A DNA stretch of 64,000 nt, taken from Buxus sempervirens. Taxonomy: Eukaryota; Streptophyta; Magnoliopsida; Buxales; Buxaceae. The stretch spans positions 25,053,866 to 25,117,865 of the forward strand of contig OX387185.1 of NCBI GenBank assembly GCA_947561395.2. The letters are read 5' to 3'. The position numbers and the translations under genes were made by a program. The notes beneath the pieces are model-generated. The model saw only the letters and a program-made list of their open reading frames with translations, was not told where the DNA came from and did not search any database. Shown piece by piece: positions 13,101 to 27,200 of this stretch; within the stretch, counting starts at the first letter, position 1; each line of letters opens with the position of its first letter.

Positions 13101-16100
13101 AATCATGTAATAATTACTATAATACTAGAATGCCAATCTAATAAAAATATCTTAGGACTTAAATTAAATTTGGGTATTTAAAAATTAGTTATTAACTAAA
13201 TTCGAAAATTAAGAAAAATGTTTAAAAAAATTATTAAAATATGTAAAAATTTAGTAAAATTCATAGATCGGGTGTCCACACTTTTATTTTTGTAAAAAAT
13301 GAATAATTAATTGTTTATTTAATACAAAAAATCATTAAAAAACTTTAAAAAAAATGTTCGATTTTTTTTTTTTTTAGTATGTATTATCTAGATATGATTC
13401 TTATAACTTTCTCACAAATAATGTACCACTAGTTGATTATTTTGATAGTTAATGTATATTAGTGGTGACTTTAAGTGACACTTCTTTTAATTGTTTGCAA
13501 ATTGCAATTGACAAGTAACCTAGTGTAACGGTTACCAGCTAGCGGGTGATGGCATCAAGATCTGGTAGTGCAGGCAGTGTTGGTAGTGATGATGCCGAGG
13601 TGAAAGGGTGCAGAATGGATATAGGATGGAATCACTGTACATGCTATGAGGGGGACATAAATAAGACAATATGTAATTACTGTTATTATGTATTCAAGGG
13701 GGGAGGTATATCGAGATTGAAGCCGCACCTGGTGCATGGCTATAAGGACGTTGCAAATTGTCCTAGAATGCCACCCGAAGTAAAGAAGCAGATACGTGAG
13801 CACCTAGAGGGTGGTGCTAAAAGCGGAAAAAAGAAGCATGTGCAACAAGAGGAGGTAGAGACTAGCAGAGCCTCCAAGGGTACCCTCAGATGATGATGAG
13901 GAGGACACTGTCTACCCTGGTGATATGGTCACAGAGGTTGATAAGGCAAAGTATAGAACACAGATCCGTGCATCCCTGCAATCAGAGTTTGATAGGAGAG
14001 AGAAGCAGAGATAAGGGCTTAAGAGAGGCAGTCCTTCTGGGGTTGGTATTGAGCACACAACTGCAAATCCAAGATCGGCTTTTATGAGGCGTTCTCATTC
14101 CACGAGGATGCCTGATTATCCTGTGGATCCCGCTACAAATAGATCCTCAGACGCGAAGTAGAAGAGACTTAAAGATGTTTGGAGTGGAGGGGGTGTTAGA
14201 CAAAAGATAGGCAAATTCATATCTCGATTCTTTATATTCAATCATATTCCTACAAATGTAGCCGTCTCTCCTCATTTTAAGAGTATGGTTGACGTTATTC
14301 AGGAGTCTGAGGTTGGAGTCCTACCTCCTACCCCGAAGGAGATCATAGGAGTGTATCTAGATGATGAAGAGAAGGAGATGTTGGACTTTATTCGATCTTT
14401 GCATCCTCACTGGGAGAGATTTGGGGTTTTTATTATGTGTGATGGTTGGACAGGCCCTACGAGGCTGTCAATCATCAACTTTATGGTCTACTGTAAAGGC
14501 AAGACCATATTTCTGAAGTCAGTAGATGCCTCAAATAAAATAAAGGACGCAGATTACATCTATGGCTTACTAGAGGGGGTGATCAGAGAGGTAAAGACGC
14601 AGCACGTTGTGCAGATTGTTACATACAATGGGAGTGCCTTCAAGAAGGCTGGTTTGATGATACAGGAGAGGTACCCCATATACTAGACCCCTTGTGTTGC
14701 GCATTGTATAGACTTGATGTTAGAGGACATTAGAAAGAGGATTTCAACTCTACGAGATGCACGGACCCTGACTACTTTTGTTTACAACCATAATTATGTG
14801 TTAGCGAAGATGAAAGCAGCATGTCAGGGAGACATAGTCAGGCCAGGGATCACTGGATTTGGCACAAATTATATTGCTCTGGATAGCATCTTGCGGCACA
14901 AGCAAGGACTGGGGTCATTATTTACTAGTAAGGATTGAGGTAATTGCCCTCAGAGTCGCACTGAGATGGGGAGACGGGTAGAGGACATTGTTCTTTCCAG
15001 CAGCTTTTGGGATAATGTGAGGGAGCTAGTTGATTTATTGGAGCCCATTTACCGGGTGCTACGGATTGTTGACATAGATGCATACCCGACTATCGATTCC
15101 ATCTCTGAGTGCATGAAGGTGATGAAAGCACAAGTTTGAGCTGCAGCAGAGACCTCCTACAAGTGGGTCCACAAGATCATTAATGATCGTTGGGTTTAAA
15201 ATGATGGAGCATCCTCTACACTTGGCAAGTAATTAATTTATAATATTAATTTAGATTTGCTGATGTATTTTTTGTACTTCTTTGCTAATGCTAAGTTGTT
15301 AATATGTCATTTTCTTCTCAAAAACAAAAATAGCGCATTATTTTAACCCGAAATATCACTACAAGGAGAAGCTTGGGACGCACTCAGATATGTGGACAAC
15401 TGTGCATCAAGTTTATGCCCACCTCGATCCCAACTCAAAGGGGCAGGTAAATTTCAACAATGAGGTAAATACTAAATTAATAATAAATAAGTAATCTATA
15501 AATTGTAATTTGGAATCTATTCCACATTTTTACTAATTTCAAAACATGCTCTTGTAGTTGATCATGTTTAGAGATGCCTTGGGGTCATTTGGAATGACGA
15601 CTGTCATTGCCTCGCGGAATATGATGATACCATGTAGGTACTGTAGTACAATTTGGTTACTTTTTTCAATTCACTTAGAATTTTTGATTTTTTTTTTTTT
15701 TATTCTTATTGAAAATCATTACACTTTTCAAGAGAGTGGTGGGCCATGTACGGAGTTGATGCCCCTACTGTACTATGTCGAAGCTTGCCTATTGGATTCC
15801 CACTCAAACTGCATCCTCGTCCGCTTGCAAGCGTAACTGGAGCACCTTTGCATTGATTCATACAAAGCAAAAGAACCAACTCGCCTATCAGAAGCTGCAA
15901 AAGCTCGTGTTTTGTCATTACAATATGAGATTACGAGCAAAGCAGCTGGAGATCAAGACACGTAATACATATGTTGAGGACCCCCTAGACATCCTATGCA
16001 GCACCCACTTGATGAGGACAACCCATTCTCAGAATGGGTGAGGACCGCGGAGTTAGATGAGCCTGATGGTGGGCCAAGTTCAGTCGTTGCTTGTACCGCA

Positions 16101-19100
16101 GCAGAGATGGGGGTTGATGTTAATGCTGTTATGGAGGAGAGAGGATTTGCTTCCATTGACTCTTTCGATAGAGAAACTAGAGTAGTGCCCCCCTTCAGTT
16201 TCTGCAGCAGCAGCGACAGCCTCAGTCTCGGTTCGGTCAGGTGAGCATAGAGAGTTGGAGTCCGAGGATGACGATGATGGAGACAGTGAGAGTGGAAGTG
16301 GTGGAGGGTCTGATGATGACGATGATGATGGTGATAATCATCAGGGAGGTGGAGGACACTCACATGGGCCAAGGGTTATTCCTTTCACTGGGGAGGCAGC
16401 ATACACACACGCGACCCAGGACTCCAACCATGGAGGACGATACGCTCAGGGTGGTCAATCGAAGACAGTGACACATACTTTTCAGAGGCGAGGTAAGGGA
16501 AAGGAGAGGATTGGTGCCCAGGAGGAGGAGATGTCTCTATCTCTTATGACCATGGACATGGGGGGATCTAACAACACATCTTCACATAGTTATGGGGATT
16601 AGAGCAGACAGTATGGAGGATATGCATATCCATATCCAGGGCAGTTGCAGACATCTGACAGCTACGGGTTATTTCCATCCTATCCAGTTGCACCAGTTCC
16701 ATATCCAACTGCATACGGATATGGATATGTCCCAGTGCCAATCCCAGTCTCGGCCATCCCATATCCATATGATTATTATCCTTCACCTCCATCACCAATC
16801 GTAGCAAATAAGGAGGATGAGGATGAGGACGAGAGTATTCTTATTATGGAGTATTATGATGATTGTCCTCCTGTGGGCTTTGTTGTGTATTCAGATCAGG
16901 ATGAGTATGAGGAGGTGGTGCATCGTTAAAGAGATCAGTATGCAAGGTGCATGTCGTGGAAGCGATATGTTCATATGCTTGAGAGACGACGGCATCAACA
17001 GCAACAGCATTTCCAGCCTCCTAGACACTCCACCTCTTATTGATACTTGATAGTGATAATGATACTATCTAGTGTCCATTGGCTCCAATCTGTCTTCTCC
17101 TTTGTAGCTTGTACTTTGTTTTTACTTTGCAATTTGTATGACTTCTTAATTTGTAGTTTATAACTTCGCAGTTATACTCGTCTCTTGTAGTTTGCATTGT
17201 GTATGCATGACTATGAGTGTATGACTTCATTTACATTTTGTAGTGTGGTCTAATAGTTATTATTTAATAGTTGTGCTTGTATTTGTTCATAAATTAGAGA
17301 CCTATGCTTCCTTATTCTTTCTATGTTACATATAAACTGTATACAATCATGTGCAATATGTTTTTCTTCCTATTTTAAGCTATTTTTGTGCATTTCGCAA
17401 GTTTTCATTGGTGTGCCATCGGCGTGCCACCAATTTCTCCAAAAATGTTTTTTTTCCCCATTTCGCCATATTTCGCCGGGGTGCCGCCGGTTTTTCGTTT
17501 CGTGCCCCTGGAGGCACGCCAGGTGGCACCGAAAAGGCAATCCTTGATGGTGACCGAACTAGGATATGCAATAAAATGGCAAATTTCATCCCAAGACTTG
17601 GAAAAGAAGTATTAGGAGAATCACGAGGTAGTATTCCAGCTCATAGGAAAACTTGGAAGTAGAGTGATGTAGTCCAAGAAGCTACTAAAGAGAAAATACT
17701 TTATTTTAAAATTTGGCAAAAGAATAAAACCCAAAAAACCTTCGAAAGATAAAAAAAATATATTATAAAAGAAAGTACGAAGAAAATTAGTGAAGCTAAA
17801 ATCATGCCTATGACAGCTTAAATGATAAGTTCGATACTAAAGAAAATGAAAACTTTATATATAAATTATCAAGATTTAGAGAGAGGACAACGAGGGAGTT
17901 AAAGCAAGTCAAATGTATTATAAGTGAAGATTCAAGAGTTTTTGTAAAAGATGAGAAGATTAAAGAAAGGTGGAAGGAATATTTTATGAAATTATTATGG
18001 GGATGGTACACAGAGATCTGGATTTTGCATGGATGATAGCAGTAATGGAACTAGAGAACAAGCTTATATTCGTAAGATTCGAGTTGTAGAAGTTAGAGAT
18101 GCTTTAGTCAAAATGAGAATAGGAAAAGCCTTAGGCCCAGATGGCATCCCTAGAGAGAAATGGAAGTGCATGGGAGATATTGGAGCATTTTGTTTAACAA
18201 AATTACTTAACAAAATTACTTAATAAAATTTAAAGGACTGGAAAAATGCCAAATGCTTGGAGGATTAGTACAATAATACCAATATATAAGAATAAGGGAG
18301 ATGGGCAAGAGTATGAAAATTACTGGGGCATAATTTTATAAGTCACACTATGAAATTGTGGGAAAGAGTGATTGAGCATAAATTAAGGCTAATAACTATG
18401 AAAATGAGGATAGATAAAGCCTTGGGTACAGATGGCATCCCTAAAGAGAAGTGGAAGTACATGGGAGATATTGGTGCATTTTGGTTGACTAAATTACTTA
18501 ATAAAATTTTAAGGACTGTAAAAATGCCAAATGCTTGGAGGATTAGTACAATAATACCAACATATAAGAATAAGGGAGATGTGAAAGAATGTGCAAATTA
18601 CCAGGGCATACTTTTTTGAATCACGCTATGAAATTGTGGGAAAGAGTGATTGAGCATAGATTAAGGCTATAACTAGAGTGACAGAAAACTAGTTTGGATT
18701 TATGGCTAATAGATTCACTACCGAAGCTATATTTTTACTTAGACATTTAATAGAAAAGTCTAGAGAAAAGAAAAAAAGATTTGCACATGGTTTTTATTGA
18801 TTTAGAAAAAGCGTATGATAGGGCTCCAAGAGAATTAATTTGGTGGATTTTGTATTAAAAAGATGTACCAATGAAATATATTGATATAATGAAGATATAT
18901 ATGTGGGAACCTTAACTAAAGTGAAAATTATTGGTGGTGAGATGACTAATTTTCCGGTTAAAATAGGTTTGCATCAAGGGTCAGCTATTAGCCCTTATCT
19001 TTTCACTTTAATCATGGATGAGTTTATGAGTCATATTCAAGATGAGGTGCCTCGGTGTATGGTATTTACAAATGATGCAGTATTGATGGGTCACACTAAA

Positions 19101-21255
19101 GAAGTAAATATTAAACAGGAATTGTGGAGAGATACCTTAGCATCAAATAAGCTATGCGAATATCGAATATATGATATGCCCTTTTAATACAAATAACAAT
19201 ATAACAAATGAAACTATTAGAATTGGCAATCAGGATATCCCTTTAAGTAATAAGTAGAAATATTGTGTATAAAGGAACAAAAAGATGGAGACATTGATGA
19301 AGATGTTACACATAGAATTAGAGCTGGTTGGCTTAAGTGGAGGGGTGCTTCTATTGTTTTGTGTGATAAGCGTGTTTCACTTAAATTAAAAGGTAAATTT
19401 TATAAGACAACAATTAGACCATGTTGTACGGTGTAGAATGTTGGGCGGCAAAGAATCAACATGTTCAAAAGATGAGTGTTACCGAGATGAGGATGCCAAA
19501 ATGGACTCGTGACAAAACTAAGAAAGACAAAATAAGAAACGAAGAAATTCAAAAGTAGTTAGGCATAGCATGCATTAGAGATAAAATGTAGGAAAGTAGG
19601 TTAAGGTGGTTTGATCATATAAAGCAGAGACCTAGAGATGCACTTGCTAGAAGGTGTGAGAGTATGTAGATTGAAGGGCCTAAGCTAGCAAGAGGGAGAC
19701 CTAAAAAGACATGGATGGAGTCTATAAACCAAGATTTACAAAAACATAAATTAATTGAAAATATGATTTTTGATAGGGCAGGATAGAGAGATAAGATTTG
19801 TGTCGCCGACCCCACTTTGGTGGGAACTGGCTTACGATGCTAATGATGATGAGGCAACTCTGTTTATCATCATCATTATCAAAAGCCAATTCCCACCAAA
19901 TTGGGGTCGGCAACACGAATCTTGTCTCTCCATCCCCCTTTGTTTATCATGATGTTTATATTATGACTTGTATTTGTATATGCATAATGCTTAGTAAATA
20001 TTGTTCGTGACAACTACCTTACCCAAAGATGTCTGCGGCAGCAAAGAGACTATAAAATTCCAACCCTGCGAAGACTTCATCTCTATATGACTTCATCAAG
20101 GCCATTTCTTGTCTTCTTCTAGCCCTTTGAATCCTTCAACTTGTGCAGTATTAAACCATCTTGCAAGTGCTTCTATGAGGTTTTTCCACATGCCAAAACT
20201 AAACCAACCATCTTTTATTTTATTGCTTGAGGCAATCTGGATTCTCGACAAAATCCATTCCATATTTTTCTTTGTCCCTAACATAAAGCCATCTCATTGT
20301 CCTCATCTTGGCTATTCTCATCTGATTAATATTCTGATTTTCAGTTTTCCAACATTCTACATGTATCAGAACTGGTCTAAAATAGAATCTTACAGAATTC
20401 ACCATTTTAAATCGGTTAAAAGCATTAGTCAAATAACACCCTAAAAGCTCCCACTTCCATTCTCTACCTGTAGTTCTATGGGGACTTCCTTGATATCTCC
20501 CATTTTAAGAACAGATGATCCAAGAAAAAGCAAGCAATCATCTTTCATTGTACTATTTTCTGTTATTCCTATATTATAATATCTTTTTCGGACAGGTTAG
20601 CTATCCAGCTAGTATTCAATCATGCTCCAATTTTCCATCAATTTAAAGATTCCAGATATTCATATTAATGTCTTTAAACCATTTTGATTCAAAGTTATCT
20701 TTCCAAAAATCTAGTTTTCCAATTATTCATCCTCCAGTTCAGTTCCTAATTCCAAGTCATCTTCAAATAGCATATATCAAACTATCATAGGGCATTCTAG
20801 AAGAGTATTTCCACATGAATGGCAATGAAGCAGCTTAAACAGAGGAACCACCCAAATCTGACCCTATAGGAACATATTTGGGTACAAGAAAGGACAGAAT
20901 TGGTTCGTTGGTTTACCAAAATCCATTTCAAACTTCTCATGGTGCCATTTGTACTACGACTGGAATTCGCACGTTACACTTGAGAACCGATCAAGAAATA
21001 CCACCTCGCCCCATCCTAATAACAAGTTGCTGTCAAGTCAGAACAGGGTGTATTTCTACAGGATCCAGGTGGCAATTGCCGAACCCAAACTGAATCTTAC
21101 CCATTGCAACCGACTCCACTTAGGACCATCAGACCCATCGAACCCTGTACTTATCCTACATTGACCTTTTCATGTAGCCGACACCACTTTGGTGGGAACT
21201 GGCTGATGATGACTATTATTTTACTTTTTATCTATATTTTTTATTTACATCTATA

Positions 21256-21288
<33 letters not shown>

Positions 21289-24200
21289 TACTAAGAAATA
21301 TTATTAATATTTCAATTATATAATATATAATAATATACATATATATTAAGAATTAGGAACGAAGGACATAAACCCTTAGTCCTTCATTCAGCGACAGCAC
21401 CAGCACCATCATTCTCAGCAAAGGCTGAGAAGCCGAGAAAGAGATGGGTGAAGAGCAACAGGTACGCGGTTGGCCCCCCCTTATCTCCACTCTCCTCCCT
21501 CTCTCGCCTCCTATCTCTCTCTCTCTCCCCCCACCCTCACTGTTTCTTTTTTCGTTTTTTTCCAGATTCCCCTACCTCTGGCAACATCATTCCTTTTTTC
21601 TTTTTTCACATTCCCCTACCTCCAATGAGATCCCCTCTCTGTCTCACCTCTCCCCTCTCTCTCTCTCTCTCCCCTCTGTCTTGTTGCTCTCCATCTTCCA
21701 CCTCTCTTTTCTCTTGCTCCCTCTCTTTACTTTTTATTCTTCAAGATTCCGCACGGCACACTGTGCATGCCCTGCGGAATTCGGTGGTTTCGACGGCACG
21801 CCTTGTGTGCCATGGAAATTGTTGAAGAAATAGGCGGCACAGGCGAGACATTCTGCCTATGCCGCCCATTTCTCATTATTATTTCAGTGGTTCACCGAAA
21901 CCAGGTGGTTTCAGTGCCGCTTCTAGCTGTCATTGGCAAACCTTATTAGCAACTTCATGCATCTCGTTTTCATAGGGAAACAGCTCTCAGTCAAGATAAT
22001 AAAATTCAATTTACAATCTCCTTAGTTTCATTTTGTAAAAATATAAATAAATTAAACAAAATCTCAAAACGAATAACAGTTCATTGGCATGCATTGAAAG
22101 AACATGGAATCTTGGAAATGTAAGGGTCCTATTTGATTTTTCCCCCTTTTATGGCCCTTCTTATCTTCTTTTCTTTTTCTCCCTTTTGATGTCAGAAGTA
22201 AGAAATGAAGAACAAAAGCGTGCAATCATGATTGCATTGATCAAATGTAAATGCAGATATATGGTTGAGCATTGAGCATTATGCTCCCTAAAAGACATTA
22301 TGTTTCTACTAAGCATGTTAGGAGCAATCTAAGCATATAATATACAGGCATATACGTATAAACACATAAAAAAAGGGCTAGCCCAGTGCACGAAGTTCTT
22401 GCCACTAGGCAAGGATTGGGGAGGTTTTGATGTATGCAGCCTTATCCCTACAAGTGGGGAGGTTGTTTCCTATGGCTCGAACCTGTGACCCTTAGGCAGC
22501 AATGGAGCAACCTTACTACTGCGCAAAGGCTCGCCCTCATATACATATAAACACATATAAAGACAAAAAGGGAAAGACAAGCAGGCTGGTTCGTGTATTA
22601 AGAATACATAAAAGTAGTAGTATGTATCTTCCAGCTCACCAGCCATTGAGACACTGTGAGGTAATGACAGCTTCCTTTCCCATAAATTTATCTGGTGTCC
22701 TTCTATTACCCTGCATAAATGATCCTCCCTTAGTATTTGCTTTTATTGAAAAGGCAATATAATCAAGATCAAAGTATTGTTTTGAATGAAATTGTTAAAA
22801 ATTCACCTTGATTACCACTTTCTCATTTACAGAGAATGGATATTGCACCCCCCTTTGTAGCCTCGAATTGTCACCATCAGCAATCATCTCCCCATTTTCC
22901 TGAGTAAAGTTCTTGTTAGTCACACAAGTCTTTCTTGTCTAATCAAGATCTTCCAATTTCATTATGTCTACAAGAAAATTATGTTGCCTTTCATAGTTGC
23001 ATTATTTCTCAAAATGGTATGAACAAAAATTGCACACAAACACAAATGAATTCCCTGTGCAAAGTAGAGGGAACTTGTCCTCCTTTCATCCAATTCTCCC
23101 AACACGTGGCACATGTTTGAGCTACTTAAAAAAAAAAGAAGGAACGAAAGAAAGAAAGAAAGAAATACGAATGAAAAAGCTTAACTACATAAGCCTCTAC
23201 ACAAAAAATAACCTAGCAAACACCTGTAGCTGCGTCTTATCAAAAAAAACACCTGTAGCTGCATAACATGGTTTTAGATATCCATATATCCTTCAATATA
23301 TCTAGTGATATATCTCCTCTCCCTGGGAGGCAATATAAATCCATTGGTGTGATATTGCATATCAATATCAATATTTAAAACCATGCGCACAATCAGGCTC
23401 TCAATTGTTGATCATGTCATTTGCTGCAATGATGAACTATAATACTTTTGATATAATTAGCAATCTGAAGACTGAATCAGACAACCAAAGTGTCTGCTCG
23501 AGCTGATTATTAACATGGAAACTTACATGGCAAAAATCATAGTCATGTTTCTTATGGGCTAAAAAGTGCCACTCTCTATTGTTGATCATGTCATTTGCTG
23601 CAACGATTCATTGTAGTATTTTTTTTTTTACGTAGTCAGCATTCAGCAATTTGAGAACCAAGTCAGACAAAAAAATAATGCTTACTAGGTATCATTTTTT
23701 AAATGGAAACTTACATAGCAGAATCATTAAAAAGGTCTCCTAGGGGGCCAAAAACGTGCCGCATATAATGGTAGGGAGGATAGGAAAGATCCTGATGCAC
23801 CACACATAACAAACCTTAACATCCCCAATATACTGGAACATGGAACTTTAGGCCCACAAAAACATAAACTAATGTTTTTTGCCACATCAAGCTTCAGGAA
23901 AACGATGGCCTAATTTGACACTTATACCTATTGGATTGAGCCAATTTTTTGTATGCAGAGACAGGTGGAAAAAATAAATAGTGGATTCTTTCCTAGGCCC
24001 AAAAATCGACATCTCAAGATGTTACGGTGCAAATGAAGGTTTGTCATGCACTATACATAAGGAACTCACCACCATCACACACACACACATACACAAATAT
24101 GATATAAATATATCCACACGACAAAAACTACACTTGAGATGTACCCTGTTTAATCTCTTCAGTGAATCCATCTGGTCACCTCCTTCTCTCCTACGTTTTC

Positions 24201-27200
24201 GTAGGGCTGCATTATGGAAAAGCCTCCGGTCATCCTCATGCTTCACAGCAGTAGCTGCAGCTCTCAAAGCTGTTGAGAAGATCAGTTTCAGTGAAGAATG
24301 GCAAAACCTAGAGGTGCAAAAGAAGGCACTTTTATTTATAAACCTAGGTAAGAAACAAATGTGGAAAAAGGATATTAGAGGAAAAAATTGGCATACTATG
24401 GTTAGGGATCAAAGACCCGCCTTCAATTTCTGCATTGCAGAAGCTACATCTTGACTGCAATGAAAACAAGAATTTCTGGTTACTTTTCCCCTCTTCATCC
24501 GTTAAATCCATTTTAAGAGGGGAAAAAAAAGAGTAAAAAGGTGCACATGCAATAAACCACACAACTCAAATATGAACCATAACACACAATTCAGAAACCA
24601 GGAATGCACCATCACGTTCACCACAGCTACAAGAGATGTTACACATGTTTATCATTGTGTTAATATACTACATAATCATTTTCCTTCAACAAACTTCTTC
24701 AACCATGCAGTACATGGAGAAAACTATAGAAAACCCAATGAAATGCTAATGAGGGGAGAAATGCAACATACATTGGAACAAATAATTTATGCTTCCAACC
24801 CCAACAAGTCAAATAATACATTCTCATAACAATCACAATTTTCCTAAAATAGATTGCGAAGTAAAATTTTAATTATGAAAATTAGGGCCTAAAATACGTT
24901 TTGGAGCCAATGTTAATTTGTACAAAATGGAACCATTGAATATTCAACCAAAGGTCAAGTAGTTCACTCATCAAAATACTTTAAAAGGGGAATTTTCGAA
25001 AAAGACTCAATATTATACACCATCCCCCTATTTCTATCTTGCAAAGCTCAAACAAAACTGCAGTGCCATTTGTTTACGAAGATCTCAACGCCAACCAAAA
25101 GTGTTACTGGAGCTGCTTCTACCAAGCAGATAGTCTTAGTGCCAAGAACACCTTCAAAGAGAGAAGAATCCAGCTCTTTGTTCATAAATGCCAATATGCA
25201 CAAACTTGTGAAGACATGTTGATATGTGGGATCACTGAAAACAAATTCTCCCTCAAATTTACCTCAACAGTAGTACGCACCTTGTACTGAGATGCCCTTG
25301 GGATACTCATCCAAGACCTTGGGTTTCCAACACTCAACCTGTTGCTGCAATAAGACTTCATTAATTTCTCATAGCCTCACATATGATCTCAAACTATGAA
25401 TCTATCAACCAAGCCTATTAGGGATGGCAACGGTTCGGTTAAAACCAATAAGCCGAATCGAACCAAACCTATTAGGGTTGATTTTCGGTTGTCCTTAAAC
25501 AGTTTTGGTTTATGCTTATATAAAACCAATATGATTTCAGTTCGGTTTTGGCTTTAAGGTTGAACCAAACTGATAAGACATATAAATATGTTTAAATTGT
25601 TTAAATTAGATCACCAACTAGGGATTTTTTGATTTACCATTAAAACCAATAAACCAAACTGAAATGAACCTATTAAGTTCGTTTTGGGTTTGCATTATTC
25701 AGTTTTGGTTTTATACTCAAAAAAACAGAGGCCGTTTCGGTTCAATTTTGGTTTGAACTATATTTAATCAGCTCAGTTTTGGTTTTTGTCAAAACCGAAC
25801 CGTTGCCATCTGTAAAGCCTATTTTGTCCAAGGAATTTCAAGAAAGAATAGATGGTCCAACACATATAATCAATCACAGCCCTCCACAAGCCACCACTCT
25901 CACCAGAACTAGGTTTTAAGTATCGACCAATACTGAGAAGTATCAGCCAATACGACTTGGTATCGCCTAAGGTGATACCAAGTATCGTCTTAATACTCAA
26001 GCTTTTTCTGGAATTATCGGCCGATACCAAACCTGATACCGAGTTTTTAAACCTTGCACAGAAGTCAAAAGTTATTTACCAATAAGGGCTTTGTTCACTC
26101 TAATTGGAAAAGTGAGAAGACCACCTGCTGTTCTGAGATGATGCATCCTGCTGCACTCTACTAAAATCCTTACACGCTATTGCAATTAGAGGAAGGAAAT
26201 TTCTCTGAAAATTCTCTAGCCCAGTTTTCTGAAATACGAACTATATGTTGACCTTGACAGAGGGCTATTTCAGCTGCCAAGTCAACCCATCCTGAATCAG
26301 ATGACATGTTCTCATCAGGTACTAGTATGCATAAATCGAAACCATGACAAATCTTCTTTTTTTTTTTGGTGAGTCTCACATATTCTTTAGATTCGTTTAT
26401 TCCATTCTCTCCTCAAACCAATGCCTATCAGCCAATAAGTACTGGTTTTGGTCAAAACAAAATCAGTTGAATAAAAAGTACAATCCAACTGAAGATATGA
26501 TATATTTTTTTTATAGATTAGGACAGCTATATAGGATTCATTATCACCAACTAAATAGTTTAAGGCATTCTATTGACGCTTATGATTGTCTCAGTCCAAT
26601 CCAATCCATTTATATTTTGATCCAAAAAGAACATAAGAGGTCAATTCAAAGTGCAAAATACTTTTTCTGTCAGTGCTTATAGACCCTTGGTGAGGAACAA
26701 GATAACCATTTTTCATCTTGTATAATTTGGAAACTTCAATTTTCTTTGGAGTCGAAATATTTATGTGGAAAGCAATATTAGACAAAGTTTTCACCATCAA
26801 TTATCTAATGTCCAAGAGATAAGCTAACCCAAAATGGTATATGAGCTACTTCTGGAGCTACTTTTTACCATCAACTATCTAAACTTAAAGAGGAAAATTT
26901 ATAACTTAGACATTGCCATATTTCTATAACTTATAGAGCTACTTCTTGATTAAATTTGGGATCATGTATATATATGTAACGTTCTTTTGTTAGCTCAAAA
27001 AATATAAAGAATCCAAAATAACCTCCCAAGTTATTGCCCTATCTCATTTTCCAGTGCCTTTAAGTAAACCAATAGGAGGATATTTAGTGGTAAGATAAGA
27101 TTGACAGTGTTCCTGCATGTGCTCAAAACACTACTTCATTCATCATCAATTTCAAAGTAATAACATTGGCAAGACAACACTATTTCAAACTATAGGTGCC

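Larger units (their letters stand above)
12498..17546 (+). mobile_element. hAT element (DUF659 type) inserted in the RTE LINE
   Basis: 5,049 bp with an exact 8-bp target duplication ATGGTGAC (12490-12497 and 17547-17554). The terminal repeats CAGTGTTTGACGTTTCGG and CAAGGATTGCCTTTTCGG match at 13 of 18 positions. Subterminal regions are rich in gtttcg/cgaaa words, as hAT transposases use for binding. The transposase region is described separately. It was inserted after the LINE had settled in intron 11. Confidence 0.88.
10245..19858 (+). mobile_element. RTE-clade LINE, interrupted by two DNA transposons
   Basis: The endonuclease part (10260-10980, for example [15 protein letters not shown]) and its continuation at 12227-12490 are followed by the reverse transcriptase at 17555-19560 ([34 protein letters not shown]). 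It closes with the RTE-type 3' end (GCCGACCCCACTTTGGTGGG then gatgatgag) near 19800-19858. The element is split by insertions at 11002-12223 and 12498-17546. Many stops and frameshifts make it a pseudogene. The 5' edge is approximate and no target duplication was found. It sits antisense in intron 11. Confidence 0.85.

Noticed and set aside
21444-21833. Two overlapping open frames of 125-129 aa
   Set aside because: They cover a pyrimidine-rich tract and encode only Ser/Pro/Leu/Phe-rich low-complexity sequence in two frames at once.
24022-24144. Extension of exon 9 past AGG into a Cys-rich tail
   Set aside because: It runs through a good donor (GTACAT), and the family continuation is found at exon 10 in matching phase.
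26344-26682. 112-aa open frame in intron 7
   Set aside because: Low-complexity, no domain, no splice or promoter support.
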